From Gliomastix tumulicola (lineage: Eukaryota; Ascomycota; Sordariomycetes; Hypocreales; Bionectriaceae), in NCBI GenBank assembly GCA_001599755.1, contig BCHX01000006.1, positions 2,033,336 through 2,097,335 of the forward strand: a DNA stretch of 64,000 nucleotides, written 5' to 3'. The translations under genes were made by a program, and so were the position numbers. Positions 55,561 through 64,000 of the stretch are shown piece after piece. A model generated the notes under the pieces. The model had not been told where the DNA came from and did no database searches. It saw nothing but the letters and a program-made list of their open reading frames with translations. Each line of letters begins with the position of its first letter. Within the stretch, counting starts at the first letter, position 1.

Positions 55561-58045
55561 TTACCTCGACTTGTAGAACTATGGAAGTTGTTAGCAAGGG
55601 CTCCTCAGCTAATTAATAGATCGCGATACATACCTGCTCCGATTCCTCGGCCTTGACATCTGACGCCTCAGATTCAAGCTTGTCGATCAGGCCAAGCTTT
55701 GAATACCGAACCTTGAACCAGAAATCCCTTCGGTCACCTCCTAGAGCTCCGCTGAGCAGACTCTTCTTCAGATCCTTCACAAAGTTGTTGAAGATGTGCG
55801 GCTCCTCGAGATTGATAAGCTCTTCGCGCATCACACCGAACGACTCCATTGCCCGGTCATATTTGCTATCGCCGAAGCTCTCCGTGATCAAGTCTCGAAT
55901 GATGGCGCCCAGCTGTTTGGCAGCGTCCTCGATCTCCTCCACAGATGCAGCGGCATCAAGAGCATTCTTGAAGTCGGGGACGGGATTCTCTGCAGTGACC
56001 TTGCCCTTGCGCTCGCCACCGAGAAGAGCATCCACATCGAGGCCCGAAATAGGCTTGACAGGATCTCTTCTACGTTTGCCCTTTGCTTTGGGTGGAACTT
56101 GAAATGATGTCAGTAAGAGGGCGAATCAATATTGCTGTATATGATGCGTACCTTTCTTCACTTCTGCTGCATCAATAAGAGCTTCCACCTGGGACTGCAC
56201 CTGCTCCAGTAGTTTCTGTGGCGGATTTTGATATTGAAGAAGCATCGGTGGAATATCTGGAATTGACCCGTCTGTATAGATCGCTCTCGTCTTCACTGCG
56301 TGGTTCACACGGTGGATGGAAGGGTTGAATGACTCCTCAATACCGCAGTAGTCGGCTGGTTCCCTGTAAGGAGCGTGAGCAAAGTCGCAAGTAAATTTTT
56401 GTATCATGAATAGAACTCACCCTTCTTCATCTTGGCCATACGACGAGATATCCATGGCATCCACGTAGTCACTCATCGCTTGGTTGAGCTCGTCAGATGG
56501 AAGAAATCGATGTTGTGTCAGTGTTTGTCCGGTGATAGTGATGACTTTATCCAGCGGGGGGAACTGATAGGTGCGGATATCCTCGGCGAAAGGGAGAGGA
56601 ATGTCATGGAGACATTCCAGGCCCGGCTCGATGGACGGGACAAGCAGGAGAAGCAAGGGATCTTTGCCGTCCTTGAGGACGATCCGGGCGACAGCATAGT
56701 AGTTGAGCTCGAGCATGGCCCAAATCAAGGATGATAACGCAACCTCGGATTTCTCATCGAACTTGCGCGCATGTGTCACGCAAGCTTCGCCCAGATTCAG
56801 GAATGGCTCGTACTGGTAACAGAAGGAGTTAGGAACAGGTATTCAGGCTCGGGTGCTAGGTTGCCTACCTTGTCCGCATCCACGAAACCGACAATCGAGA
56901 AGCTTTTGACAGTTTCCAGCTTTGTGATGTTGTGCTCAGATTCGCTGATGGGCACGGCAGTCCTCCCGTACTGGTAGCCCTTGGCTAGAGTGTCGTACTC
57001 GACGTCCCGTTTACCGCCTGGGGCGCTAGGATCGTTGACTTTGTACGCCCTCGTTTGTCTGACGGCTGTAAACTCGACGCCGTCCATCTCGTCTCCTGGG
57101 ATGGTCTCTGTTGACTGGGTGACCCCACCGTCCTCGGGTCTCGTGGTCACCGTGCTTGCTGCCAAAGGTCTGGCTAGATGTGTCTTGAAGTATCGCTCGA
57201 CGTTGATCTTGACCGCGGCAGGGAACGTCTCCGGGTCACCGAGTGTAAGCGCGCCATCATATGTCTTGTACGGCTTAGTCTGCTTGACTCTTGGGATATC
57301 AAGCTCGTCGATGGCCTCTGCAATGGTCGCGAAGACACCGTTGTTGCACTTGTCAACCAGTGACCTCAGCTTTTCTTCGTTCTCGGCCTAGAAACCGAGA
57401 GTTAATTATGAAAGTGAGAGATATGAGCAATGTTATTACTTTACCTTGATCGGCGACTTATCTTCTTCTTTGAAGCCGAATTCGAGGTCATCAAAGTCCA
57501 CGCCACTAATCGTCTCGTCAGCATGGCACGAGAAGAGGAAGCTAGGATTAGCCATACAGCACCGTCAAGTCGATATTTGACTCGTTCATCTTCGCCGCAA
57601 TGTCACTGACATCATCGGCATCCATGGGGCCTTGTCCGTCAGTGACAAGAACGATCTTGCGAATCCACTTGAGCTTCTTGGTGAAAGTATCGATGAGATC
57701 GACGGCAACGACAACGGCTGAGATGGCGTCGCCGCCAAGCGTGCTACTCGGCTGGACAAGGTTCTGGAGAGACCGCAGTGATGACATGGTCATGGGACCC
57801 AGCTCCTGCAGGACCGAGATATTCTCATAGCCCTCGTCGTCTTGGAGCTTGTTGTTGCTCTCGTCCGTCCGAAGCCCCACGACGCCGACGCAAAGGGTTT
57901 TTCGGTTTGCCGAGACGATGTCCGTGATCTTGTCCCAGACATATCTCATGCTCCAATCGAGATTCGACTCAGAACGGCCAGTGTGAGCCTCACCCATAGA
58001 GGACCCCAGGTCCAGGATGAACACCGTCGCTTCCTTGTCAGCCAT
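55561..58045 (-). CDS. KU80: Ku80, DNA end-binding subunit of NHEJ
   Basis: Seven exons on the minus strand: 58045-57558, 57505-57445, 57387-56869, 56812-56421, 56363-56152, 56097-55634 and 55578-55561; 717 aa with all junctions in frame. Ku80 pairs with Ku70 as a ring on double-strand ends and recruits ligase IV; it also acts at telomeres. Seen: an N-terminal vWA domain (ATVFILDLGSSMGE, VLVTDGQGPMDADD), the linker to the beta-barrel core (ERYFKTHLARP, YEYDTL-type YGRTAVPIS, KSFSIVGFVDADK), FPPLDKVITITGQTLTQ, and a C-terminal helical domain (FKNALDAAASVEEI, FNNFVKDLKKSLL). The last coding exon has only 18 nt, encoding FYKSR. As in other fungi there is no EExxxDL DNA-PKcs motif. Neurospora calls this gene mus-52. 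Confidence 0.95.
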
Positions 58046-58532
58046 GTTTTCGCCTGTTAGATGAAGGCGGGGGAGACGAGGTGGATGATTGCAATTGGCG
58101 ACGATAAACGAGGGAAGAGAGATGGACAGGTCTTTTAAGTTACCCAGCTCACTTCACCAAGACGCTTGTCCCATGTCGCCAGTCTAGGCAGAGGCCTGAT
58201 TTGATTGGCTCGCAGGGGATGCGTGAATGGCTCAGCTGAAAGTGGGTTCGATTGCTCAAGGCAGGCGTCACTGGTGCACCTTCCCAAGTCCCAACGCGAT
58301 GGCTACACGAAGTCACGTGCGGTACCCGCAGCTCGGAGTTTCCGGGCTTCCGTCCACCGAGTCTCTGCGTTACAGCTCCTCGGCTCGTCCCGTCATGGAT
58401 TGGACGAGTTGATTCATTCTCCGCCGCAAATATCAAACCACTTTTGGCTCATTTCACGAGCGCCTGCCTGATCTCTCTGTCAGACATCTTAGAATCTTCT
58501 GTATCTTTGAATTTACGTTGCCAGCATTCACA
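58046..58532. promoter_or_regulatory. bidirectional promoter, KU80 / DUF4149 gene
   Basis: 487 bp separate the divergent starts of KU80 (58045) and the DUF4149 gene (58533). ATTGG boxes (inverted CCAAT) occur near 58203 and 58393. No separate gene is supported here. Confidence 0.55.
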
Positions 58533-59289
58533 ATGTCTTCCAGCGACGTCGCCGCTTCGATCCTCACATCTCCCGCTCCGTACCACATCTTAGCGTGCGT
58601 GTCTAAGTCGTCTGAGGCAGTCGCCTGCCTCTTGATAGCGCATCAACTAACAGAACTCGCTTAGCTACGGTACCCTCCTAGGCACTTCGTTCTTCCATGT
58701 TCGTACGCCTGATGAACCTATCACATGTTTATACGCTTATCAGTGTCCAGTCCTTCATCAATGGCCCGGTTATGTTCAAGACGGTCGGCCGGCATAGCTT
58801 TTCTGCCATTCAGACTGGTCTCTTCCCCATCTACTTCGGGATCCAGACCGCTGTGCCCGTGATCCTCGCCTTGACCTACCCCAGCAATGCCCTGTTCGGC
58901 ATCCCGGCAGGCGTGGCCGGCGTGCTTCACGAGACTGGCCGTTGGACGTCCCTGCTGCCCCTCTCAACTATCTTCGTCACCGGCCTCGTGAACCTCGTTG
59001 TTCTCCTTCCCCTGGTCAACAACGTCATGAAGGACCGTCGAGGCCAAGGTACAGCTCTATTCTCCCACGCTCCTTATTCTACACTACGCACAGAACATTC
59101 TGACAACGTGCAGTCAAGCGAGACGGCAAGGAGTGGTATGCCGAGGGCCCTCATTCTGAGGAGATGAAGAAGCTCAACAAGAAGTTCGGCATCCTTCACG
59201 GCGTCTCGTCATTGCTCAACCTCACCACCTTCCTTGCTGCCGCCGCCTACGCTTTCACCCTCGGTGCCCGCATTCAGTTTGGTGTTTAA
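58533..59289 (+). CDS. DUF4149 / TMEM205-like membrane protein
   Basis: Four exons, 58533-58594, 58665-58698, 58751-59048 and 59114-59289; 189 aa. Exon 2 is only 34 nt (YGTLLGTSFFH) and the third exon resumes SFINGPVMFKTVGR, which rebuilds the family signature. Donors are GTGCGT, GTTCGT and GTACAG, the last two weak. Predicted helices: about 18-33, 52-75 (FPIYFGIQTAVPVILAL), 98-120 (LPLSTIFVTGLVNLVVLLP) and a C-terminal one (LLNLTTFLAAAAYAFTLG). A polar segment MKKLNKKFGILHGVSS precedes the last helix. The family is widespread in fungi and related to vertebrate TMEM205; its biochemical role is unknown. It is divergent from KU80. Confidence 0.88.
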
Positions 59290-59723
59290 TTTGATCATTA
59301 TTTGATCAAGAGCAACGACCTTGTTGATACAATCGACTACTCCTTTGCCAGCCACGATAAAGCTGTTCATAACACGATGCGATACATCCGAGTCACTTCC
59401 CAGCAGTCATTTTTAGGGTGTCAAACAACGCTGTTTCGCTGGTATTGTTTTGAAAACTGCTTTTAAATACAGACGCTGGGGATTTTATCCCATTCCTTTC
59501 CAAAAACACGCTGCACCACAAGGGTGATCTCCATCCCATCGAATCCAATATTCGCTTCACCAAAGGGTGATTACATGTTCAATTCCAAACGCTGCCATCT
59601 TCCCATCGCCTTCGAGTATCCCCATGCTCAAACCTGAGCTCGCTGTGTTCATCCAGGCCTCTGCAGAGCCAGTCAGTGCTAATCCAAACAGAAGAGATGA
59701 GGGTCTGGTAAGCATACTCACAT
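59290..59723. other. convergent 3' region, DUF4149 / orphan gene
   Basis: 434 bp between convergent stops. No gene is seen. Confidence 0.65.
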
Positions 59724-60674
59724 TCATCGAGGCAGGTGGATGGTGAGTTTCTTGAAGGAGTCATACAGCTCCTTCTTGGTGGCCTCAAAAGCAGCCTGTC
59801 GTTGCTCGTAATCCTCACGGGCACGTGCCTGCTGCAAGGCCATCTTCTGCCAATTGGCCTGTCGCTGGCCAGCAATCGACCAACGGCCCGGCTTGCGGGC
59901 CAGTGCCTCTGTGACATCGACCTCCCCCTCGGGCATTGGGAGGTCCACGGTCAGCGGGTCGTGGGTGTGGATGACCCTGGCTGCCGTGGACTGGGTGGCC
60001 GGCACAGCAGACTGTGAGGCAGATGCGTCTGCTGTGCCGGCCGGGTAGTGCTTTGTTGAGGTGGCCCCAGCCACCGGTGAGCCAGTGGTGGCTGGGACCA
60101 CCTCCTCGTCGATCGAGGTGGCGGCTGTTGCTTTGGAGTCCTGAGACGCCGACGACCTGACGGAAGACGAGTCGTCGTCCGTGAGACAGGGCTCTTCCTC
60201 CACGGAGGGCGTCTCTTCCGGGATGGGTGAGAGGGCTCTCAACTGGGATGAAGGCCATCTCTGCCCCGCTGGGCGGCGTCTCTTCCTCGGCTCCTGCTCA
60301 GCCGAGGGGGCGCCTCTCTTCCTGTGGGATGGCGCCCCCTGCGTAGGCTGGGCGACATAGATCGACTCTTCTTCTTCCTCCACCGGTGGGATGTAGTCGT
60401 CCTCTGCCGGTGAGGCCCCCGTTTGGCCGTGGGGTAAGTCGAAGTAGGCCAGAGGCCACCAGTATCCATACCAGAGGACGGGGCCCGGTGCCTGTGGTGC
60501 CGTGCAGGGTTCGGCACCGTACTTCAACGGGTTCAGGTGGTAGTAGAAGGCGGGAACCCAGGTGGAATAGTAGAGTCCGACCCGAGAATAGTACTCGCCA
60601 TCCCCCCCTGATTGGAATTGGGAGCTGGGGGTGGCCAGGGGAGGATGACCGTCGCTGTTTCGCGGAACACTCAT
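59724..60674 (-). CDS. orphan protein with bipartite NLS and C-terminal coiled coil
   Basis: Single open exon on the minus strand, 316 aa from the ATG at 60674. I recognise no family. The N-terminus (residues 1-80) is rich in Tyr, Trp and Pro (GEYYSRVGLYYSTWVPAFYY, LWYGYWWPLAYF). An acidic stretch follows (VEEEEES), then two basic clusters, RKRGAPSAEQEPRKRRRP, that look like a bipartite nuclear localisation signal. The centre is Ser/Thr/Ala-rich and probably disordered. The last 70 residues (QRQANWQKMALQQARARE, then QRQAAFEATKKELYDSFKKL) should form a helix or coiled coil. It may be a lineage-specific nuclear protein or adaptor. Absence of introns and unusual composition leave some chance that it is not a conserved gene. 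Confidence 0.6.
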   Translation of the reverse strand: MSVPRNSDGHPPLATPSSQFQSGGDGEYYSRVGLYYSTWVPAFYYHLNPLKYGAEPCTAPQAPGPVLWYGYWWPLAYFDLPHGQTGASPAEDDYIPPVEEEEESIYVAQPTQGAPSHRKRGAPSAEQEPRKRRRPAGQRWPSSQLRALSPIPEETPSVEEEPCLTDDDSSSVRSSASQDSKATAATSIDEEVVPATTGSPVAGATSTKHYPAGTADASASQSAVPATQSTAARVIHTHDPLTVDLPMPEGEVDVTEALARKPGRWSIAGQRQANWQKMALQQARAREDYEQRQAAFEATKKELYDSFKKLTIHLPR

Positions 60675-61751
60675 CTTGTTTGTGGTGTGTGGTGGTTGTT
60701 GTTGTTTTGGTTCTACGACAGGTCAGGAGAGTGGCCGTGCGATCAGTGATGAGGAACACTTACTGTTTGGCTCGAAGGCGTTCGTTTCTGAAGCAGTAGT
60801 AGTTGTGGTGAAAGTGAGCTTTGGCAGTTGGCAGTGGTTTGGTAGCTGAGCAAAGTGATGGTTGTGATGATGAGGAAGAAGAAAGGTTTCTTTCTTCCCC
60901 CCTCTGGGAGAGGACGTACTTTTATAGACGTCCAAATCATGGAGTGATGTGGCAGCACAAACATTGGGGGAGGCTGGCAGTTTGCCAACGAGACTGCGTG
61001 GCTGACATGGACAAGGTTTATTAAGAGTCACAATCCCCAGTGTGGCTTGGGCAAAACGATCGGGCGAATTATCTCATTGGATCTGATCCGGCGGATAGGG
61101 AAGAGACTTTTAAGTGGCTGTCTACAAACCGAGGAAATACTAGATCATACGGACACACGAGAAAAAGGATCGTGATGAGGCTGTGAACTATCCTTGATTG
61201 CCAGGACGTGGGGGGCAAAGCTGCCAGCAAGCACCAGAACAGCGCCGAGCTTGGGTCTCATGGGCGAAATGATTGGAAATAACAGGCAGAAGAGTATTCT
61301 GGATTCGTATAGAAAGCACGCGCTTTGGGCATCAACTGGAGTGATGCATGTAGTCGCGTGACTGAGTTGCCCGAGGCAGCTGTGCTGATGTCCTACCCTG
61401 AAGCGAGGCGGCGGTGGCGGACATTTGACTGATATTCTTGGACTCGGACCGCTTTTCGAACATATTTTTTATTTTGAGGTCTTATTTTTCTAAAAATCAA
61501 CAACCCCTTTTTCCCCTGATGGTGATTCATGGCTGTGATGGAGAATACAAAGTTGTCTTCGCCGGAGAGGCGACCGGCACACGGTGGTGGAAGTGGGGCA
61601 TAAATCGGACTTGAGGCCGAACCTCTCACACACTTCATTCATTTACTCTTTGGTATAGGTGCGCACTCAAAACTTCCCATATAGCCGTCAACGATTTCTT
61701 TTGATCCTATAACCTCTTTCCACCGAAACCTCGTCATCCTACAAGCCCGCC
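60675..61751. other. divergent promoter region, orphan gene / Pho13-like
   Basis: 1.1 kb between divergent starts. A CAT-complementary GTTGTTGTT run lies in the orphan's leader at about 60695-60706. No gene is supported. Confidence 0.55.
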
Positions 61752-62905
61752 ATGACGACAACGCCCCAATATCTCACAGGCGACAAGGCCGCCATCAATG
61801 ACTTCATTGACAGATTCGATGTGCGTGATTTGTTGCGTTGCCGTCGCGGTGTTGCCCTTTTTCTCAGAAGAAAACCCGTATTTACAATTTATTCATATTT
61901 AGGTTTTCCTCCTCGACTGCGATGGTGAGAGAATCACGTAAGGTTAACGGGTATAATGGACTGAGCTCATTATGATCCATCACTGCAGGCGTCCTATGGA
62001 CGGGTGACCACGTCTTCGAGGGCATCCCCGAGACGATCCAGCTCCTAAGATCCAAGGGTCAGTAAAACCCAAAGTCACTCAAAATGGCCCGAGTCCCTCC
62101 TCTCTCTCTCTCCCTCTCCCTCTCTCACACATCCCCCCAAGGCAAGCGCACCGTCTTCGTCACAAACAACTCGACCAAATCCCGGCAGGAGTACATCAAG
62201 AAGCTCCAGAAGCTCGGCATCCCCGCCGACGTCGACGACATCTTCGGCTCCTCCTACAGCGCCTCCATCTACATCTCGCGCATCCTGGAGCGGCCCGCGG
62301 GCAAGCCCAAGGTCTTCGTGCTCGGCGAGGCGGGCATCGAGCAGGAGCTGCAGTCCGAGGGCGTGCCGTTCATCGGCGGCACGGACCCGGCGTACCGGAG
62401 GGACATCACGCCCGAGGACTTTGAGGGCATCGCGAACGGGTCGTTGTTGGATCCTGAGGTGGGCGTCGTGCTGGCCGGTCTGGATCTGCATTTCAACTAT
62501 CTCAAGGCGGCGCTGGGGATGCATTACCTGAAGAGGGGGGCCAAGTTCCTTGCGACGAATGGCGACTCGACGTTGCCCATGCATCACAACTTCTTCCTGG
62601 GCGCGGGTTCGTCTATGGCGCCGCTAATCAGTGCGTCGGGGCAGAAGCCGCTGGAGCTGGGGAAGCCTAGCCAGGCGATGCTAGATGCCGTTGAGGGCAA
62701 GTTCCAGCTGGACCGTGCTAGGACATGCATGATCGGTGACCGTCTCAACACTGATATCAAGTTTGGTGTTGATGGCAAGCTGGGTGGCACACTACACGTT
62801 CTGACGGGCGTGGATAACAAGGAGGCGTGGCAGAAGGAGGATGCAATTGCTGTGCCCTCTTTCTATGCTGACAAGCTCAGTGACTTGCTCTATGTCGCAA
62901 ACTAG
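61752..62905 (+). CDS. PHO13: Pho13-type HAD phosphatase (p-nitrophenyl/phosphoglycolate phosphatase)
   Basis: Four exons, 61752-61820, 61903-61924, 61989-62057 and 62142-62905; 307 aa. Exon 2 is a 22-nt microexon encoding VFLLDCDG, which carries the catalytic nucleophile. Donors are GTGCGT, GTGAGA and GTCAGT; the third intron contains a (CT)n tract (about 62097-62126). The enzyme clears 2-phosphoglycolate and related metabolite-damage products. Seen: HAD motif I LLDCDGVLW (Asp28 nucleophile, Asp30), motif II VTNNST, the C2 cap (residues about 90-220), the motif III Lys in LGKPSQAML, and motif IV MIGDRLNTDIKFG. Length equals the family norm (about 300-315 aa). All catalytic residues are intact. 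Confidence 0.95.
62097..62126. repeat. (CT)n microsatellite in intron 3 of the Pho13-like gene
   Basis: CT repeats broken by CCTCTCCC form most of the polypyrimidine tract upstream of the CCCAAG acceptor. Confidence 0.8.
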
Positions 62906-63108
62906 ATTTAGATTTTCCCTCTGAATAGATGTCCAACTAGACTTCCAAGCCGCTGTCATTCAAGATACGGTAGCTTTTCCATGGGGATGACCATGTTGAT
63001 TATGTTGGGTCGTTCAAGCATCCTCTACGCAGCTCAGGCCCGGTCGGACGGTCCGTGGCGAAAAGAGGTGGGTTTTGGAGTGTCAACCACCGCTCGTAGA
63101 CCCCATGT

Positions 63109-63975
63109 CTACTTCTGCTTCCTGCTCTCATTCTCCTGGTACCGCTTCAGCAACTCACTAGTCCTGATGACCCTTGGCTCCTGCGCCACTGGCTGCTCAG
63201 GAGCGGGCTCCGGAGGTGGCGCTGTGTATCCCGAAACAGAAATTGGGAAGAACATGCCGACCTGCTTCTGGTACTCCTTATACTCAGGGTACTTGCCAGT
63301 AGTGATTCCCTCGGTCAGAAGCGTGGAGCCCTGAAACAGGAGAACGAGACATCCGGAGCCAATGCCCGTCCAGCTGTACAGGTTGTTGGTCGCATAACAG
63401 CTCCACTGGTATAGGACGAACCAGATCGTCTGCTCAGCGAAGAAATTGGGATGTCTGCTGTAGGCCCACAGGCCGGACGTGATGAACCCTCGGTCGAGGT
63501 CTTCCTGCTTGAAACCTCGGGGCACCTTTGCGTCCTTCTGATACTGATGCTTGGCAGTTTGATAGTCTGGATGCGTTAGTCTCGCTGTCTCTCTTGGGGA
63601 TGATTAGATTCATTCTCACTCACTCCACATCTGACCGTCACTGATCCATTCGCTGGCTACAAGACCAACTCCAACCAAGAAGTAGCTGATGTCTGCTGTC
63701 GTGATCTCAGGGTCATATTGCGTTGTTAGAAGAATGGCATAGGCCGGAGGACATGAAAAGATGAAAAGGAGCACGCTCTGTATGAATGAGATGAATGTGA
63801 CGTTGAAGATGAACCAGACGAATCTGGGTACATATCGCTGGAGGATTTCCCTTGGAAGAGCGTCAGGTTAGACTCAACTTAGGCAACAAGCTGGCAGATG
63901 CTTTTCTCACCAGCGATAGTCCTCAGACCCGACATTGTAGCCCCCTTTGCGCGCGTAGTTGAAAGTGAGACGGAT
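63109..63975 (-). CDS. DUF1295 membrane protein (partial, runs off window)
   Basis: Three exons are visible on the minus strand: 63975-63911, 63850-63624 and 63566-63109; sequence from 64000 to 63976 reads as the end of an intron (ATTCCAG acceptor), so the 5' exons lie outside the window. The visible 249 residues have the DUF1295/steroid-reductase-like layout: membrane segments (FVWFIFNVTFISFIQSVLLF, ISYFLVGVGLVASEW), the charged DGQMWNYQTAKHQYQKDAK, and the signature GFITSGLWAYSRHPNFFAEQ, then a final hydrophobic pair and a Pro-rich tail. Related proteins are integral membrane oxidoreductase- or methyltransferase-like enzymes, mostly uncharacterised. Introns have GTGAGA and GTGAGT donors and AAG/CAG acceptors. 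Confidence 0.88.
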
Positions 63976-64000
63976 CTGGAATCTGGTCAGCCGTGAAGCT

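Overview
This window is nuclear DNA from a filamentous ascomycete (Pezizomycotina, probably Sordariomycetes). Evidence for this: genes with short GT-AG introns of about 45-160 nt and CTAAC/CTGAC-like branch sites, a Zn2Cys6 regulator, a GH2 beta-mannosidase of the intracellular B type, a Ku80 with fungal architecture, and the Par32/GRGGAGN and DUF4149 families. I support 23 protein-coding genes, most with reconstructed exon structures that keep frame across every junction. No rRNA, tRNA, CRISPR array or intact transposon was recognised.

Layout. 0.2-5.7 kb (+): a Bni4-like bud-neck/septation scaffold and a Dus1-type tRNA dihydrouridine synthase. 6.0-10.6 kb (-): a Zn2Cys6 transcription factor and an FMN-dependent alpha-hydroxy-acid dehydrogenase. 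11.7-14.5 kb (+): beta-mannosidase. 14.8-22.5 kb: splicing factor Cwc22 (-), divergent DPM2 (+), and a large BCAS3-like beta-propeller protein (-). 25.3-31.1 kb (-): a SnoaL-like protein, an ING/PHD chromatin protein and a small bactofilin-like beta-solenoid protein. 35.2-39.2 kb (-): a multi-pass membrane protein and a single C2H2-finger regulator. 45.2-46.2 kb (-): an isolated membrane protein. 48.5-64 kb is dense: a Par32-like protein (+), a membrane-anchored Tap-like alpha/beta hydrolase (-), Pam18/Tim14 (+), a Gfd2/YDR514C-like DEDDh nuclease (-), Ku80 (-), a DUF4149 protein (+), an orphan NLS/coiled-coil protein (-), a Pho13-type phosphatase (+), and a DUF1295 membrane protein that runs off the right edge (-).

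Most genes are unlinked housekeeping functions: RNA processing, ER glycosylation, mitochondrial import, DNA end joining, chromatin. Two long gene-poor stretches (about 31.1-35.2 and 39.2-45.2 kb) contain homopolymers, microsatellites, GGTACCT-like motifs and a short telomere-like sequence, but no convincing gene.

The most unusual item is the bactofilin-like gene (30372-31105). Its exon boundaries follow its 17-18-residue repeat and all its introns are phase 2. This suggests tandem exon duplication of a bacterial-type polymer-forming solenoid in a eukaryote.
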